A DNA stretch of 64,000 nucleotides from Thioclava sp. GXIMD2076. Lineage in GTDB: Bacteria; Pseudomonadota; Alphaproteobacteria; Rhodobacterales; Rhodobacteraceae. The notes under the pieces were generated by a model. That model was not told the DNA's origin, searched no databases, and saw nothing but the letters and a program-made list of their open reading frames with translations. This document shows, piece after piece, positions 33,720 to 42,455 of this stretch; positions within the stretch are counted from its first letter, which is position 1, and every line of letters starts with the position of its first letter. The position numbers and the translations under genes are program-made. The DNA lies in contig NZ_CP149934.1 in assembly GCF_037949795.1 (NCBI RefSeq), forward strand, positions 434,001 through 498,000, given 5' to 3'.

Positions 33720-34739
33720 TCAGACCGCGCGCTGGTAAAGCTCCTCATGCAGATCGAGCGAGACGGCCTGTCCGGTTTTGGCCGATTCCGTGGCGGCTTC
33801 AGCCATTGCCAATGCCGCGATCCCGTCCTCGAGCGAGGTCGGCAGAGCCGCGCCATCCACAAGGGCTGCCACGAAGGCCTCCCATTCCGCCGCATAGGCG
33901 GGCATATACCGCTCGAGGAAGAAATAGGTGGGCTTGGCACTCATCACACCCTGAGTCGTCGACCGCACCACGGTGTTCTCCAGCATGTTCTGCGCCTGCA
34001 ACAGCCCTTCGGAGCCCAGCAGTTCGACCCGCTGGTCATAGCCATAGACGGCACGGCGCGAGTTCTTGATGACGGCGATCCGCCCGTCGGCATAGGTCAG
34101 CGTGACCACGGCCGTATCGACATCGCCTGCCGCGCCGATCTCGGGATCGACGATCGAGCTGCCGACCGCGCGCACCGTCACCGGCGCCTCGCCCATCAGG
34201 AAGTTGGCCATATCGAAATCATGGATCATCATATCGCGGAACAGCCCGCCCGAGACCTTGATATAGGACACCGGAGGCGGTGCGGGATCGAAGGAGGTAA
34301 TCGACAACAGCTCGGGCTTGCCGATCTCGCCGCGCTGCACCGAAGCCTTCAGCGTCGCGAAATTCGGATCGAAGCGACGGTTGAAGCCCATCATCACCGG
34401 ACGGCCCGTCATCGATGCCTGCGCCAGACAGGCTTTGGCCCGCGACAGTGACAGATCGACCGGCTTCTCGCAGAGCACCGCCTTGCCTGCCGCCGTGGCC
34501 TGCTCGATCAGATCCGAATGGGTATCGGTCGAGGTCGCCACCAGCACCGCATCGATCGCCGGATCAGCGAGGATCTCCTCGGTGGTGCGCGCCTCGGCCC
34601 CGAATTTCTCGGCCAGCGCCTCGGCCCCCGGACGGTAGACATCCGAGACCGCCACCAGCGTCGAGCGCGGGTTTCCGGCAATGTTCACAGCATGCACCTG
34701 ACCGATCCGGCCGGCGCCCAAAAGCCCAACTTTCAGCAT
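33720..34739 (-). CDS. iolG: Inositol 2-dehydrogenase
   Basis: NAD-dependent dehydrogenase of 339 residues that oxidises myo-inositol to 2-keto-inositol, the first step of the pathway. The Rossmann motif KVGLLGAGRIGQVHAVN lies at residues 3-19, the catalytic Lys in LCEKPVDLS, and the Asp/His pair in GGLFRDMMIHDFDMANFL, all IolG hallmarks. The start at 34739 follows AGGGAGGG. It is the first gene of the minus-strand inositol operon. Two operator-like repeats lie 58-96 bp upstream, between it and the divergent LacI regulator. Confidence 0.92.
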   Translation of the reverse strand: MLKVGLLGAGRIGQVHAVNIAGNPRSTLVAVSDVYRPGAEALAEKFGAEARTTEEILADPAIDAVLVATSTDTHSDLIEQATAAGKAVLCEKPVDLSLSRAKACLAQASMTGRPVMMGFNRRFDPNFATLKASVQRGEIGKPELLSITSFDPAPPPVSYIKVSGGLFRDMMIHDFDMANFLMGEAPVTVRAVGSSIVDPEIGAAGDVDTAVVTLTYADGRIAVIKNSRRAVYGYDQRVELLGSEGLLQAQNMLENTVVRSTTQGVMSAKPTYFFLERYMPAYAAEWEAFVAALVDGAALPTSLEDGIAALAMAEAATESAKTGQAVSLDLHEELYQRAV

Positions 34740-34796
34740 TTATCCCTCCCTGTTGCCGCCCTCCTCAAGGCCGCGATGGGGATATTAAGACTTCCT

Positions 34797-34835
34797 TTGC
34801 TCGCGTGTGCAAGCTAAATTTGCTCTCGTGTGCAA
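34797..34835. promoter_or_regulatory. Tandem inositol operators
   Basis: Two near-identical 16-mers, TTGCTCGCGTGTGCAA (34797-34812) and TTGCTCTCGTGTGCAA (34820-34835), each with TTGC/GCAA inverted ends, sit 23 bp apart in the divergent iolG/LacI promoter region. One base differs. They are the likely binding sites of the adjacent LacI-type protein. Confidence 0.75.
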
Positions 34836-34948
34836 AATTTATGAGCCAGCCGACAGTTACTCTGTAGAGTGGAGCTGCCGTCCAAGAGGCGCTATAGAAA
34901 CAGTGACCGGACAGCCACGCTGCCCGATCGCGTAACAAGGACCAGAGC

Positions 34949-36001
34949 ATGAGTAACGACGTCCCGACGACCCCAGAGGCTAGCACCGCTTACGGCAGCT
35001 ATGTGACCGCCGATGACGTGGCCCGTGCAGCGGGTGTCTCGCGCTGGACGGTCAATCGTGCCTTCCGCAAAGATGCCTCGATTTCCGCCAAGGCCCGCGA
35101 GAAGGTGATGCAGGCCGCAGCCGATCTGGGCTATATCCCCGATCTGCGTGCAGCAGGTCTGGCCTCGGCGCGCTCCGTCTCGGCGCGCTCCAATCTGGTT
35201 GCGCTTCTGATCGACGATTTTGCCAATCCCCACAAACTGGTAATGCTGGAGCATCTGACCCGCGCGCTGCGTCAGGGCGGATGGGATATCTTGCTGGTGA
35301 ACACGCTCGATACCGATGATACTGCGCCGGCCTTGCGCCATGCCAGCCAGCGCCGAGTCGATGCGACGATCCTGATCGGCATCCAGTTCCGTGACGAAAT
35401 CCTTGATCAGGTCCATCAGGGTGGGCGCCAGCCCAAACTGATCGTCTTCGCACGGACCTCGCAGGTGGACGGCGTGATCTCGATCGCGGTGGATGATCAG
35501 GCCGCGACCCGCTGCATCGCCGAATATGTCACCCAGAGAGGCTTCCGGAGGCCCTTCTATCTGGCAGGGCCGCGGACCTTCTCGGCGCATCTTCTGCGCA
35601 AGGAAACCTTCATGGAGTATTGGGTGCAGAGGCATGAACACACGCCGGAAACCGCCTGGATCGGTGCCTATGATTCGCAAAAAGCCGAATCGCTGATCCG
35701 CGAGAGCCTGCGCGGACGGGCGGCGGAGGCCTTGCCCGATGTCATCGTCTGCGAGAATGACGCGCTTGCTTTGGGGGCGATTGATGCCATCCGGCACGAC
35801 CTGAAACTGCGCGTGCCCGAGGATATCGCGGTGATCGGCTTCGACGATGTGCCGCAGGCGGCAGGCGCCAATTACCGGCTGACCACCTATCGCCAGCCAC
35901 TGGCCGAGATGGCCGCCTATCTCGTCGAGGTGCTCGAGGCGCAGGAACCGATGCAAAGCCGGATGTTTCTGGGCGAGCTGGTCGCCCGCGAGACCGCATA
36001 A
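34949..36001 (+). CDS. LacI-family regulator of the inositol operon
   Basis: Regulator of 350 residues. The HTH is YVTADDVARAAGVSRWTVNRAF with the hinge AREKVMQAAADLGYIP, both LacI consensus. The sensor domain contains LVALLIDDFANPHKLVMLEHL, VDATILIGIQFRD, DVIVCENDALALGAIDAIRH and DIAVIGFDDVPQA. It is divergent from iolG across 209 bp with two operator copies, so repression of the iol operon with an inositol-derived inducer is the simplest model. Inositol operons in other bacteria are usually under DeoR- or RpiR-type IolR. An approximately 20-residue polar leader precedes the HTH. Confidence 0.9.
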   Translation: MSNDVPTTPEASTAYGSYVTADDVARAAGVSRWTVNRAFRKDASISAKAREKVMQAAADLGYIPDLRAAGLASARSVSARSNLVALLIDDFANPHKLVMLEHLTRALRQGGWDILLVNTLDTDDTAPALRHASQRRVDATILIGIQFRDEILDQVHQGGRQPKLIVFARTSQVDGVISIAVDDQAATRCIAEYVTQRGFRRPFYLAGPRTFSAHLLRKETFMEYWVQRHEHTPETAWIGAYDSQKAESLIRESLRGRAAEALPDVIVCENDALALGAIDAIRHDLKLRVPEDIAVIGFDDVPQAAGANYRLTTYRQPLAEMAAYLVEVLEAQEPMQSRMFLGELVARETA

Positions 36002-36010
36002 GCCCCGATT

Positions 36011-36595
36011 TCAGATCCGGCCGTCCGCGCGTGCCTCCAGCGCCACCCGCATCTCGGCCACTTCACCCTCGCCGAACCCCCGCAGGCAGAGCCGCTCGAC
36101 AGGGCTCAGCTCACACCAGAACCGCTTGAGGACCATATCCCTCTCGGCACGCGGCGCGTTTTCCATCCGCAGGTCGTAGATCCTCTCGGCGGCGTCCAGA
36201 AGTCGCAAATGTAGCGCCGCCAGAAGCGCGCCGAAGGCCGCCTGACCGCTGGCCGAATTGCGCAACCGCAAGATCGCGCCCTCACCGATGGTCATGGTCT
36301 GCGCGAGCCCCCAGCCTAGCATATCGGCGGCCCGATGCGGCTTGACGGGCAGATGACCAGTCAGACCATAGGTCAACTCCAGCACACGCCGTTCATCGGC
36401 CGGCATCGACAGCACTACCCTGGCACAGGCCCGCTCGAGCGGGTCATCGGCTTCGTCAAGCCGTCCGCGCCGCGGCACGAGGCTCTGTGGCACGGACCCC
36501 TGTGGCGCATGACGGCGCGCCTCACGCGAAGGACGCGGCTGCAAGGTCCTGCGCACGAGACCATCGACTTTCGAGAGAATATATTCCGCCAGCAC
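36011..36595 (-). CDS. Uncharacterised protein with sigma-70 region-4-like segment
   Basis: A 194-residue protein I cannot assign to a family. Residues 64-81 (MPADERRVLELTYGLTG) followed by AADMLGWGLAQTMTIGEGAILRLRN (89-113) resemble sigma-70 region 4: the xPxxERxVLxLxYGLxG strand-turn and a helix-turn-helix ending in the conserved ExxAxxxLR. No region 2 is present. The N-terminal 45 residues are basic and rich in R, P and S. A second motif LSPVERLCLRGFG near residue 163 partly repeats the first. The start is GTG at 36595 with AAAGGG upstream. It is convergent with the LacI gene and divergent from urtA; its role is unknown. Confidence 0.6.
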   Translation of the reverse strand: MLAEYILSKVDGLVRRTLQPRPSREARRHAPQGSVPQSLVPRRGRLDEADDPLERACARVVLSMPADERRVLELTYGLTGHLPVKPHRAADMLGWGLAQTMTIGEGAILRLRNSASGQAAFGALLAALHLRLLDAAERIYDLRMENAPRAERDMVLKRFWCELSPVERLCLRGFGEGEVAEMRVALEARADGRI

Positions 36596-36830
36596 CGATT
36601 ACCCTTTCACAACCTAACCGGATCTGAAGGTAGCGCGTCCGCGCCGGTTTTCCCCTTGCAAATAAGGCAAACCGGCCATGCATCTTTACGGGCAGACCAG
36701 GCGGCAAGCACTCTGCGCGCCAACCCGCCATACTCCCTTTGGTGCATATGCCTTTGCACGCGATCGCGTCATCGTCCTCCCCACGCCGCCCCTTCCAATA
36801 ACGCGGCACCATCAACAACGGGGATGAATT
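36596..36830. promoter_or_regulatory. Divergent region upstream of urtA
   Basis: 235 bases that must contain the urtA promoter. GGTGCATATGCCTTTGCAC at 36741-36759 has NtrC-like half sites but in the wrong order and no sigma-54 box at correct spacing. Nothing else is convincing. Confidence 0.35.
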
Positions 36831-38027
36831 ATGAAAAAAACCAATCTGACCATCGCGGCTCTGGCCTTTGGCGCCGCTTCCGCCCAAGGCGCTTTCGCCG
36901 AGGACACCGTGAATGTGGGCGTTCTGCAATCGCTCTCGGGCACGATGGCGATCTCGGAAGTCACCGTGAAAAACGCCGAAGTCATGGCGATCGACGAGAT
37001 CAATGCCAATGGCGGTGTGATGGGCCACCAGATCAAGGCGATTGTCGAGGATGGCGCCTCCGATCCCGCGATCTTCGCGCAAAAAGCCACCAAACTGATC
37101 GAGAATGACGATGTCGCCACCGTCTTCGGCGGCTGGACCTCGGCCTCGCGCAAGGCGATGCTGCCGGTCTTCGAGCGCACGGGGAACCTGCTGTGGTATC
37201 CGGTCCAGTTCGAGGGTAACGAATGCTCGGCCAATATCATGTATTCGGGCGCCCAGCCCAACCAGCAGATCCTGCCCGCCTATGAATGGGCCAAGGCCGA
37301 AGGCGACAAGAGCTTCTTCCTCGTCGGTTCGGATTACGTCTTCCCGCGCACGGCCAACCTGATCGTGAAGAAACATATCGAGAAAGACGGCCTGACCATG
37401 GCGGGCGAGGAATATGTGCCCCTCGGCGGCACCGATTTCTCCGCTGTGGTCGCCAAGATCCGCGCGGCCAAGCCCGATATCATCCTCAACACGCTCAATG
37501 GCGATTCAAACGTGTCCTTCTTCAAACAGCTCGCCGCCTCGGGCATCACGCTGGAAGATACGCCGGTCATGAGCTTCTCGATCGCCGAGCAGGAAGCGCA
37601 AGCAATGGGCACCTCGCTGGTGGCAGGTTCCTATGCCGCATGGAACTATTTCGAGACCCTGCCGGGCGATGCGAACGCGAAATTCGTCGAGGCCTACCGC
37701 GCGAAATATGGCGCCGATGCCGCGATCACCGATCCGATGCTGCATGGCTATCTTGATGTCTATGCCTGGAAAGCAGCCGTAGAAAAGGCCGGCAGCTTCG
37801 AGACCGATGCCGTGCGCAAAGCCGCTGTCGACCTCGATGTGGCAACGCCTATGGGCGATGTGGCCTTCGCCCCCAACCAGTCGCTGACCCAGACCGCCTA
37901 TGTCGGCAAGCTCGACGAGAACGGCAAATTCGACATCGTCTGGAAATCCGAAGGTGAAATCACCCCCGAGCCCTATGATGCTCTCACCTTCCCGGGCAAA
38001 TCCTGCGACCTGAGCGCAACCAACTGA
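36831..38027 (+). CDS. urtA: Urea-type ABC transporter substrate-binding protein
   Basis: Periplasmic binding protein of 398 residues. The signal peptide MKKTNLTIAALAFGAASAQG is cleaved near AFA-E. Mature sequence VNVGVLQSLSGTMAISEVTVKNAE and VFGGWTSASRKAMLPVFE and LLWYPVQFEGNECSANIMYSG are typical of UrtA and of the related short-chain amide binding protein FmdD. It captures urea (or formamide/acetamide) for the UrtBC channel. It starts an operon of five subunits in the order binding protein, two permeases, two ATPases. No urease or amidase gene follows in the window, so urea versus amide cannot be settled here. Confidence 0.88.
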   Translation: MKKTNLTIAALAFGAASAQGAFAEDTVNVGVLQSLSGTMAISEVTVKNAEVMAIDEINANGGVMGHQIKAIVEDGASDPAIFAQKATKLIENDDVATVFGGWTSASRKAMLPVFERTGNLLWYPVQFEGNECSANIMYSGAQPNQQILPAYEWAKAEGDKSFFLVGSDYVFPRTANLIVKKHIEKDGLTMAGEEYVPLGGTDFSAVVAKIRAAKPDIILNTLNGDSNVSFFKQLAASGITLEDTPVMSFSIAEQEAQAMGTSLVAGSYAAWNYFETLPGDANAKFVEAYRAKYGADAAITDPMLHGYLDVYAWKAAVEKAGSFETDAVRKAAVDLDVATPMGDVAFAPNQSLTQTAYVGKLDENGKFDIVWKSEGEITPEPYDALTFPGKSCDLSATN

Positions 38028-38089
38028 TCCCCCGACTGGCCCCCGGATCGCACCGGGGGCCGATTTCTTTCCCGCGAAGGAGAAAACCC

Positions 38090-38983
38090 ATGTTGGACAC
38101 CGCACTTGTTGTCGGGCAGATCTTCAACGGTTTCAGTGTTGCCTCGCTCTTTGTTCTCGCCGCTCTCGGTCTCGCGCTCAGCTTCGGGCTGATGCGGGTG
38201 ATCAATATGGCGCATGGCGAGATGCTGATGCTGGGCGGCTATCTGGCCTATCTCACCTATCTGGTCGTGCCGGGTCCGCTGGCGATCCTCGTCGCGATGC
38301 CGGTGGCCTTCCTCGGCGCGGCACTTCTGGGCGGCATCATGGAGCTGACCGTGGTGCGCAAACTCTCGGCGCGCCCGCTTGATACGCTTCTGGCCACATG
38401 GGGGGTCAGCCTCATCCTGCAACAGGCGGCGCGCTCGATCTTCGGCCCCATCGGAGTGGGGGTCACCGCGCCCGACTGGCTCAATACCGGCTTCATGCTG
38501 GCAGGTGTCTATTTCCCCTCGACCCGGATCTTCATCCTTCTGGTGGCGGTTCTGGTGCTGGTGGCGCTGGGACTTCTCATCGCGCGCACCCGGCTGGGTC
38601 TTCTGGTCCGCGCGGTCAATCAGGACCGCATGATGGCAAGCGCCTCGGGCATCAATGTCCGCCGCGTCGATCTGGCCGTCTTCTGCCTCGGCACGGGCAT
38701 CGCGGGGCTTGCGGGCGTGGTGCTCTCGCTTCTCGGACCCGTCACCCCCTCGGTCGGCCAGAGCTATATCATCCCCGCTTTCCTCGTGGTGGTCATGGGC
38801 GGGCTTGGCTCGATGGTGGGCACAACGATTGCCGCCATTATCCTCGGCCTCGTCTCGGCGATCAGCCAGATCTTCCTCGATGTCTCGATGAGCCAAGTGC
38901 TGATGCTGCTGGCCGTGATCATCTTCCTGCAATTCCGCCCGCAAGGCGTGGTGGCCACCCGCTCGCGCGCTCTGGAGGACTGA
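38090..38983 (+). CDS. urtB: Urea-type ABC transporter permease UrtB
   Basis: LivH-like inner-membrane permease of 297 residues. GFSVASLFVLAALGLALSFGLMRVINMAHGEMLMLGGY is the characteristic first part, and GLGSMVGTTIAAIILGLVSA lies near the end. It has about eight membrane segments. The shorter form lacks the long N-terminal extension of some UrtB proteins. The start follows AAGGAG. The next gene begins 1 base after its stop. Confidence 0.9.
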   Translation: MLDTALVVGQIFNGFSVASLFVLAALGLALSFGLMRVINMAHGEMLMLGGYLAYLTYLVVPGPLAILVAMPVAFLGAALLGGIMELTVVRKLSARPLDTLLATWGVSLILQQAARSIFGPIGVGVTAPDWLNTGFMLAGVYFPSTRIFILLVAVLVLVALGLLIARTRLGLLVRAVNQDRMMASASGINVRRVDLAVFCLGTGIAGLAGVVLSLLGPVTPSVGQSYIIPAFLVVVMGGLGSMVGTTIAAIILGLVSAISQIFLDVSMSQVLMLLAVIIFLQFRPQGVVATRSRALED

Positions 38984-38984
38984 T

Positions 38985-40046
38985 ATGACTGCAATTCACC
39001 GCTATGGCTGGATCGCCGTGCTGGCACTGGCCGTTCTCGCTCCCTCCTTCGTGTCTTCCTACGACCTCAATCTGCTGGGCCGTTTCCTCGCCATGGGCAT
39101 CCTTGCCATCGGCATCGTGCTGATCTGGGGCGAGGCCGGTATCCTCACGCTCGGACAAGGCGTATTCTTCGGACTGGGCGGCTATTCCATCGCCATGTAT
39201 ATGAAACTGGCCTCGCTGCCCGCGGGCAGCCTGCCCGATTTCATGGAATGGTCGGGCGTGATGGAGCTTCCCTGGTGGTGGGTGCCCTTTGCCAACCCCG
39301 CCTTTGCCATCGCCGCCATCATCGTAATCCCGACGGCTTTCGCGGCCCTCTTCTCGTGGCTCGTCTTCCGCCGCCGCATTGTGGGGGTCTATTTCGCCCT
39401 CATCACACAGGCCGTGGCGCTTACCTTTGCCACGCTGCTGACCAGCCAGCAAAGCACGACAGGCGGCTATAACGGGCTCACCGGCTTCACCGAGATCTTC
39501 GGCTTGCAACTGGGCACTCCGGAGGCCAACCGCATCCTCTATTTCGTCACACTGGCGCTTCTGGTCGTAGTCTTCGCCTTTACCAAATGGCTGACCGGCT
39601 CGCGCTACGGCACGCTTTTGCGCGCCACACGCGATGGCGAGAACCGCGTGCGCTTCTTGGGCTATAACACAACCCCCTACAAGGTCGTGGCCTTCGCATT
39701 CGCAGGCATGTTCGCATCGATTGCAGGGGCACTCTTTACGCTCCATGCCGGTGTGGTCTCGCCCGCATTCGTAGGCGTGGTGCCCTCGATCGAGATGGTG
39801 GTCTGGGTCGCGGTCGGCGGCCGCCACAGCCTCTGGGGCGCAGTCCTTGGCGCACTGGTGGTCAACCTTGCCAAGGACGTGATCTCCTCGGCCATGCCGG
39901 AAGCGTGGCTCTATGTGCTGGGCCTCGTCTTCATCCTGACGGTCATGTTCCTGCCCAATGGTATCGCCGGTCTGATCGAGGAGCTGATCGAGAAATCCCG
40001 TAACCGCCGCCCCCCCGAGGCCGAATTGGTGGAGGATGTGAAATGA
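38985..40046 (+). CDS. urtC: Urea-type ABC transporter permease UrtC
   Basis: LivM-like permease of 353 residues. Helices run from the start (WIAVLALAVLAPSFV). The motif LGRFLAMGILAIGIVLIWGEAGILTLGQGVFFGLGGY is typical of UrtC, and AVGGRHSLWGAVLGALVVN is the late conserved loop. It pairs with UrtB to form the channel. Its 3' end overlaps the urtD start by 4 nt (ATGA). Confidence 0.9.
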   Translation: MTAIHRYGWIAVLALAVLAPSFVSSYDLNLLGRFLAMGILAIGIVLIWGEAGILTLGQGVFFGLGGYSIAMYMKLASLPAGSLPDFMEWSGVMELPWWWVPFANPAFAIAAIIVIPTAFAALFSWLVFRRRIVGVYFALITQAVALTFATLLTSQQSTTGGYNGLTGFTEIFGLQLGTPEANRILYFVTLALLVVVFAFTKWLTGSRYGTLLRATRDGENRVRFLGYNTTPYKVVAFAFAGMFASIAGALFTLHAGVVSPAFVGVVPSIEMVVWVAVGGRHSLWGAVLGALVVNLAKDVISSAMPEAWLYVLGLVFILTVMFLPNGIAGLIEELIEKSRNRRPPEAELVEDVK

Positions 40047-40813
40047 ACGCCTATAGCCCAGTGACCCCCGATCCCTATATCCTGAAACTCGATGGTATCA
40101 CGGTGGATTTCGACGGGTTCAAAGCCATCGACAATTTCTCGATGACGCTCGAACGCGGCCAGCTGCGGGTGCTGATCGGCCCCAATGGCGCGGGCAAATC
40201 CACGCTCTGCGACACGATCATCGGGCGGGTGCAATCGGCCTCGGGAACGGTGACCTTCAACGGCGCCAATATCACCAACCTGCCCGAATTCGAAATCGTC
40301 CGCCGTGGCATCTGCCGTAAATTCCAGACACCGGGGGTGCTGCCCTCGCTCACCGTGCGCGACAACCTGCTCGTCTCGGCACGCAAGGATCGCCGCTGGT
40401 GGAAGGGCTTCGGCCATGGCGCCAAGCGCGAGGAGGCCCGGCAGGTTGATGATCTGCTGGAGAAGATCGGCCTGACCGACAGGGCAGACACCTATGCCCG
40501 CGATCTGGCCCATGGCGAGAAGCAATGGCTCGAGATCGGGATGGTGGTGGCCACGGGAGCCGAGCTGCTTCTGCTCGACGAGCCCACCGCCGGCATGGGG
40601 CCCAACGAGACCTCGAAGACGGCCAAGCTCATCCATTCGCTTCTGGGCGATCATGCGGTGCTGGTGATCGACCATGATATGGCCTTTGTCGAGGAACTTG
40701 GCGCCAAGGTCACCGTGATGCATCAGGGCAAATTCCTCAAACAGGGCTCGGTCGCCGACGTGCGTGCCGATGCCGAGGTCGCTGCCGTCTATCTTGGCCG
40801 CGCAAAGGAGTAA
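40043..40813 (+). CDS. urtD: Urea-type ABC transporter ATP-binding protein UrtD
   Basis: LivG-like ATPase of 256 residues. Walker A is GPNGAGKST, the Q-loop KFQTPGVLPSL, the signature-region LAHGEKQWLEIGM (an LSGGQ variant, LAHGE, usual in UrtD), Walker B LLLLDEPTAGM and the H-loop VIDHDMAFVE. The start overlaps urtC. A Shine-Dalgarno for urtE lies inside its last codons. Confidence 0.92.
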   Translation: MNAYSPVTPDPYILKLDGITVDFDGFKAIDNFSMTLERGQLRVLIGPNGAGKSTLCDTIIGRVQSASGTVTFNGANITNLPEFEIVRRGICRKFQTPGVLPSLTVRDNLLVSARKDRRWWKGFGHGAKREEARQVDDLLEKIGLTDRADTYARDLAHGEKQWLEIGMVVATGAELLLLDEPTAGMGPNETSKTAKLIHSLLGDHAVLVIDHDMAFVEELGAKVTVMHQGKFLKQGSVADVRADAEVAAVYLGRAKE

Positions 40814-40817
40814 GCCC

Positions 40818-41537
40818 ATGGACAGCCTGTTGAAAATGGAGCGCGTCGGCGCAGGTTACGGCCAGAGCCCCGTGCTGTTCGATATCGACCTTGATGTAGA
40901 GCGCGGCGGTGCGCTCGCCCTGATCGGGCGCAATGGCGTAGGCAAGACCACCCTTTTGCGCACCATCATGGGCGTTCAGAAAGCCACTAGGGGCCGCATC
41001 ACTCTGGACGGGGCGGATGTCACCTCGACCAAACCGCATGAGCGCTCGCGCGCGGGCATCGGCTTTGTGCCGCAGGGCCGCCATGTTTTCCCGCATCTGA
41101 GCGTAGAGGAAAACCTGCTCTCCGGGCTCTCGGCCCTGGCGGGGCGCGGCAAGGGGCTGATTGGCCGGGGCATCCCCGATCATATCTTCGATCTCTTCCC
41201 CAAGCTCGACCAGATCCGCCATCGTAAGGCGGGAGTTCTATCTGGCGGCGAGCAACAGCAGCTGGCGATCGGTCGGGCGCTCTGTGGCCAGCCGAAACTC
41301 CTGCTGCTCGACGAGCCCACTGAAGGCATCCAGCCCAATGTGGTCCAGCAGATCGAGGAGGCCCTGCGCCGCGTGCGCAGCGAGCTGGGGGTGACCATCA
41401 TCATCGTCGAGCAATATCTCGATTTCGCATGGTCCTTTGCCGATGAGTATTGCGTGCTGCAACGTGGGCGGCAGGTCCGTCAGGGACGCACGGCAGAGGA
41501 TACCGCCGCCGAAGTCGCGCATCTGGTCAATGTGTGA
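40818..41537 (+). CDS. urtE: Urea-type ABC transporter ATP-binding protein UrtE
   Basis: LivF-like ATPase of 239 residues. Walker A is IGRNGVGKTT, the signature LSGGEQQQLAIGRAL, and Walker B LLLLDEPTEGIQPN; the EGIQPN extension is a UrtE hallmark. The start at 40818 follows AAAGGAG and lies 4 bases after the urtD stop. It is last in the operon. The response regulator gene on the opposite strand ends 24 bases away. Confidence 0.93.
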   Translation: MDSLLKMERVGAGYGQSPVLFDIDLDVERGGALALIGRNGVGKTTLLRTIMGVQKATRGRITLDGADVTSTKPHERSRAGIGFVPQGRHVFPHLSVEENLLSGLSALAGRGKGLIGRGIPDHIFDLFPKLDQIRHRKAGVLSGGEQQQLAIGRALCGQPKLLLLDEPTEGIQPNVVQQIEEALRRVRSELGVTIIIVEQYLDFAWSFADEYCVLQRGRQVRQGRTAEDTAAEVAHLVNV

Positions 41538-41550
41538 TTTGTGACAATTT

Positions 41551-41577
41551 GGCCGAGCGGCCTATCCCTGCTCGGCC
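41551..41577. other. Hairpin between urtE and the response regulator gene
   Basis: 8-bp stem GGCCGAGC (41551-41558) and GCTCGGCC (41570-41577) around the response regulator stop, between two convergent genes. There is no clear U-tract on either strand. It could be a weak bidirectional terminator. Confidence 0.45.
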
Positions 41578-42455
41578 AGCACCTGCACCGCCATTGCCGC
41601 GGCAGTGGCCCGATTTTCCACGGATAATTTGGCATAGATCTGCAACAGGTGCTTTTTGACGGTGGCGACCGAATTCCCCAGAATGTCGGCAATGTCCTGA
41701 TTGGATTTTCCTGCGGCGACCCAGACAAGCACCTCCGCCTCGCGCTGGGTCAGCGGAAACCGGTCGCGCAGGATCTCCTCGCGCAGACCCGGACGGTCTT
41801 CGGTCACGCGGAACAGATATTCGCCCTCGCGCACCGGATTGAGATAATGGAACCCGATCTCCGCCTCGCCCAGAGGCACCACCGCACTCGCTCCTGCCTG
41901 ACGGGTCAGTGACAGAAGCTGCCCCACCAACGCATCGGTCAGCATCAACTGCCCGCCGTGGAACAGGCCACCCAAGAGCTCCTCGGCGCGTGGCGTGGTC
42001 CACAAGATCCGCCCGCCCGCATCAATCGCCATCAACGACCGGCCCGTGGCATCCAGCGCCGCCCGCGCGCCTTCGGCCAGACGCGCGTTGGACAGATGCA
42101 CGCGGATACGAGCGATCAGCTCCTCCAGCTTTATCGGCTTTGTGACATAATCGACCCCGCCCGCCGCCAATCCCGCCACCACATGTTCGGTATCTGACAG
42201 TCCGGTCATGAAGATGACGGGGATATTCTCGCGTCCCGGTGTCTGCTTGATGGTCCGCGTGGTGGTGAACCCGTCAAGACCCGGCATCACTGCATCCATC
42301 AAGATCACATGCGGCGCGATCTTGGCCAAAAGGTCCAGCGCCGCCTGACCGGAGGTCGCGACCAGCACCGTCATCCCCTCACGCTCCAGCGTGTCGGTCA
42401 GAAGCCCCAGTGTCTGCGGTGTGTCATCCACGATCAGGACGATATCCTCACTCAT
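41562..42455 (-). CDS. Response regulator, REC-PAS-LuxR type
   Basis: 297-residue DNA-binding response regulator. The receiver domain (1-125) has acidic pocket VDD at residues 9-11, phosphoacceptor D54 in ILMDAVMPGLDGF and K106 in YVTKPIK. A PAS-like middle segment (about 130-215) begins RSLMAIDAGGRILWTT. The LuxR helix-turn-helix is at about 232-290 (LTQREAEVLVWVAAGKSNQDIADIL). It overlaps the 3' end of the permease-kinase gene upstream by 8 nt, so the two are a pair. Targets are unknown; the adjacent convergent urea transporter operon is an obvious candidate. Confidence 0.9.
   Translation of the reverse strand: MSEDIVLIVDDTPQTLGLLTDTLEREGMTVLVATSGQAALDLLAKIAPHVILMDAVMPGLDGFTTTRTIKQTPGRENIPVIFMTGLSDTEHVVAGLAAGGVDYVTKPIKLEELIARIRVHLSNARLAEGARAALDATGRSLMAIDAGGRILWTTPRAEELLGGLFHGGQLMLTDALVGQLLSLTRQAGASAVVPLGEAEIGFHYLNPVREGEYLFRVTEDRPGLREEILRDRFPLTQREAEVLVWVAAGKSNQDIADILGNSVATVKKHLLQIYAKLSVENRATAAAMAVQVLAEQG

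Noticed and set aside
36741..36759. NtrC/sigma-54-like signals upstream of urtA (GGTGCATATGCCTTTGCAC)
   Set aside because: The half sites are in the reversed order compared with an NtrC site. The GG to GC distance is 15 instead of 12, so no sigma-54 promoter is formed.
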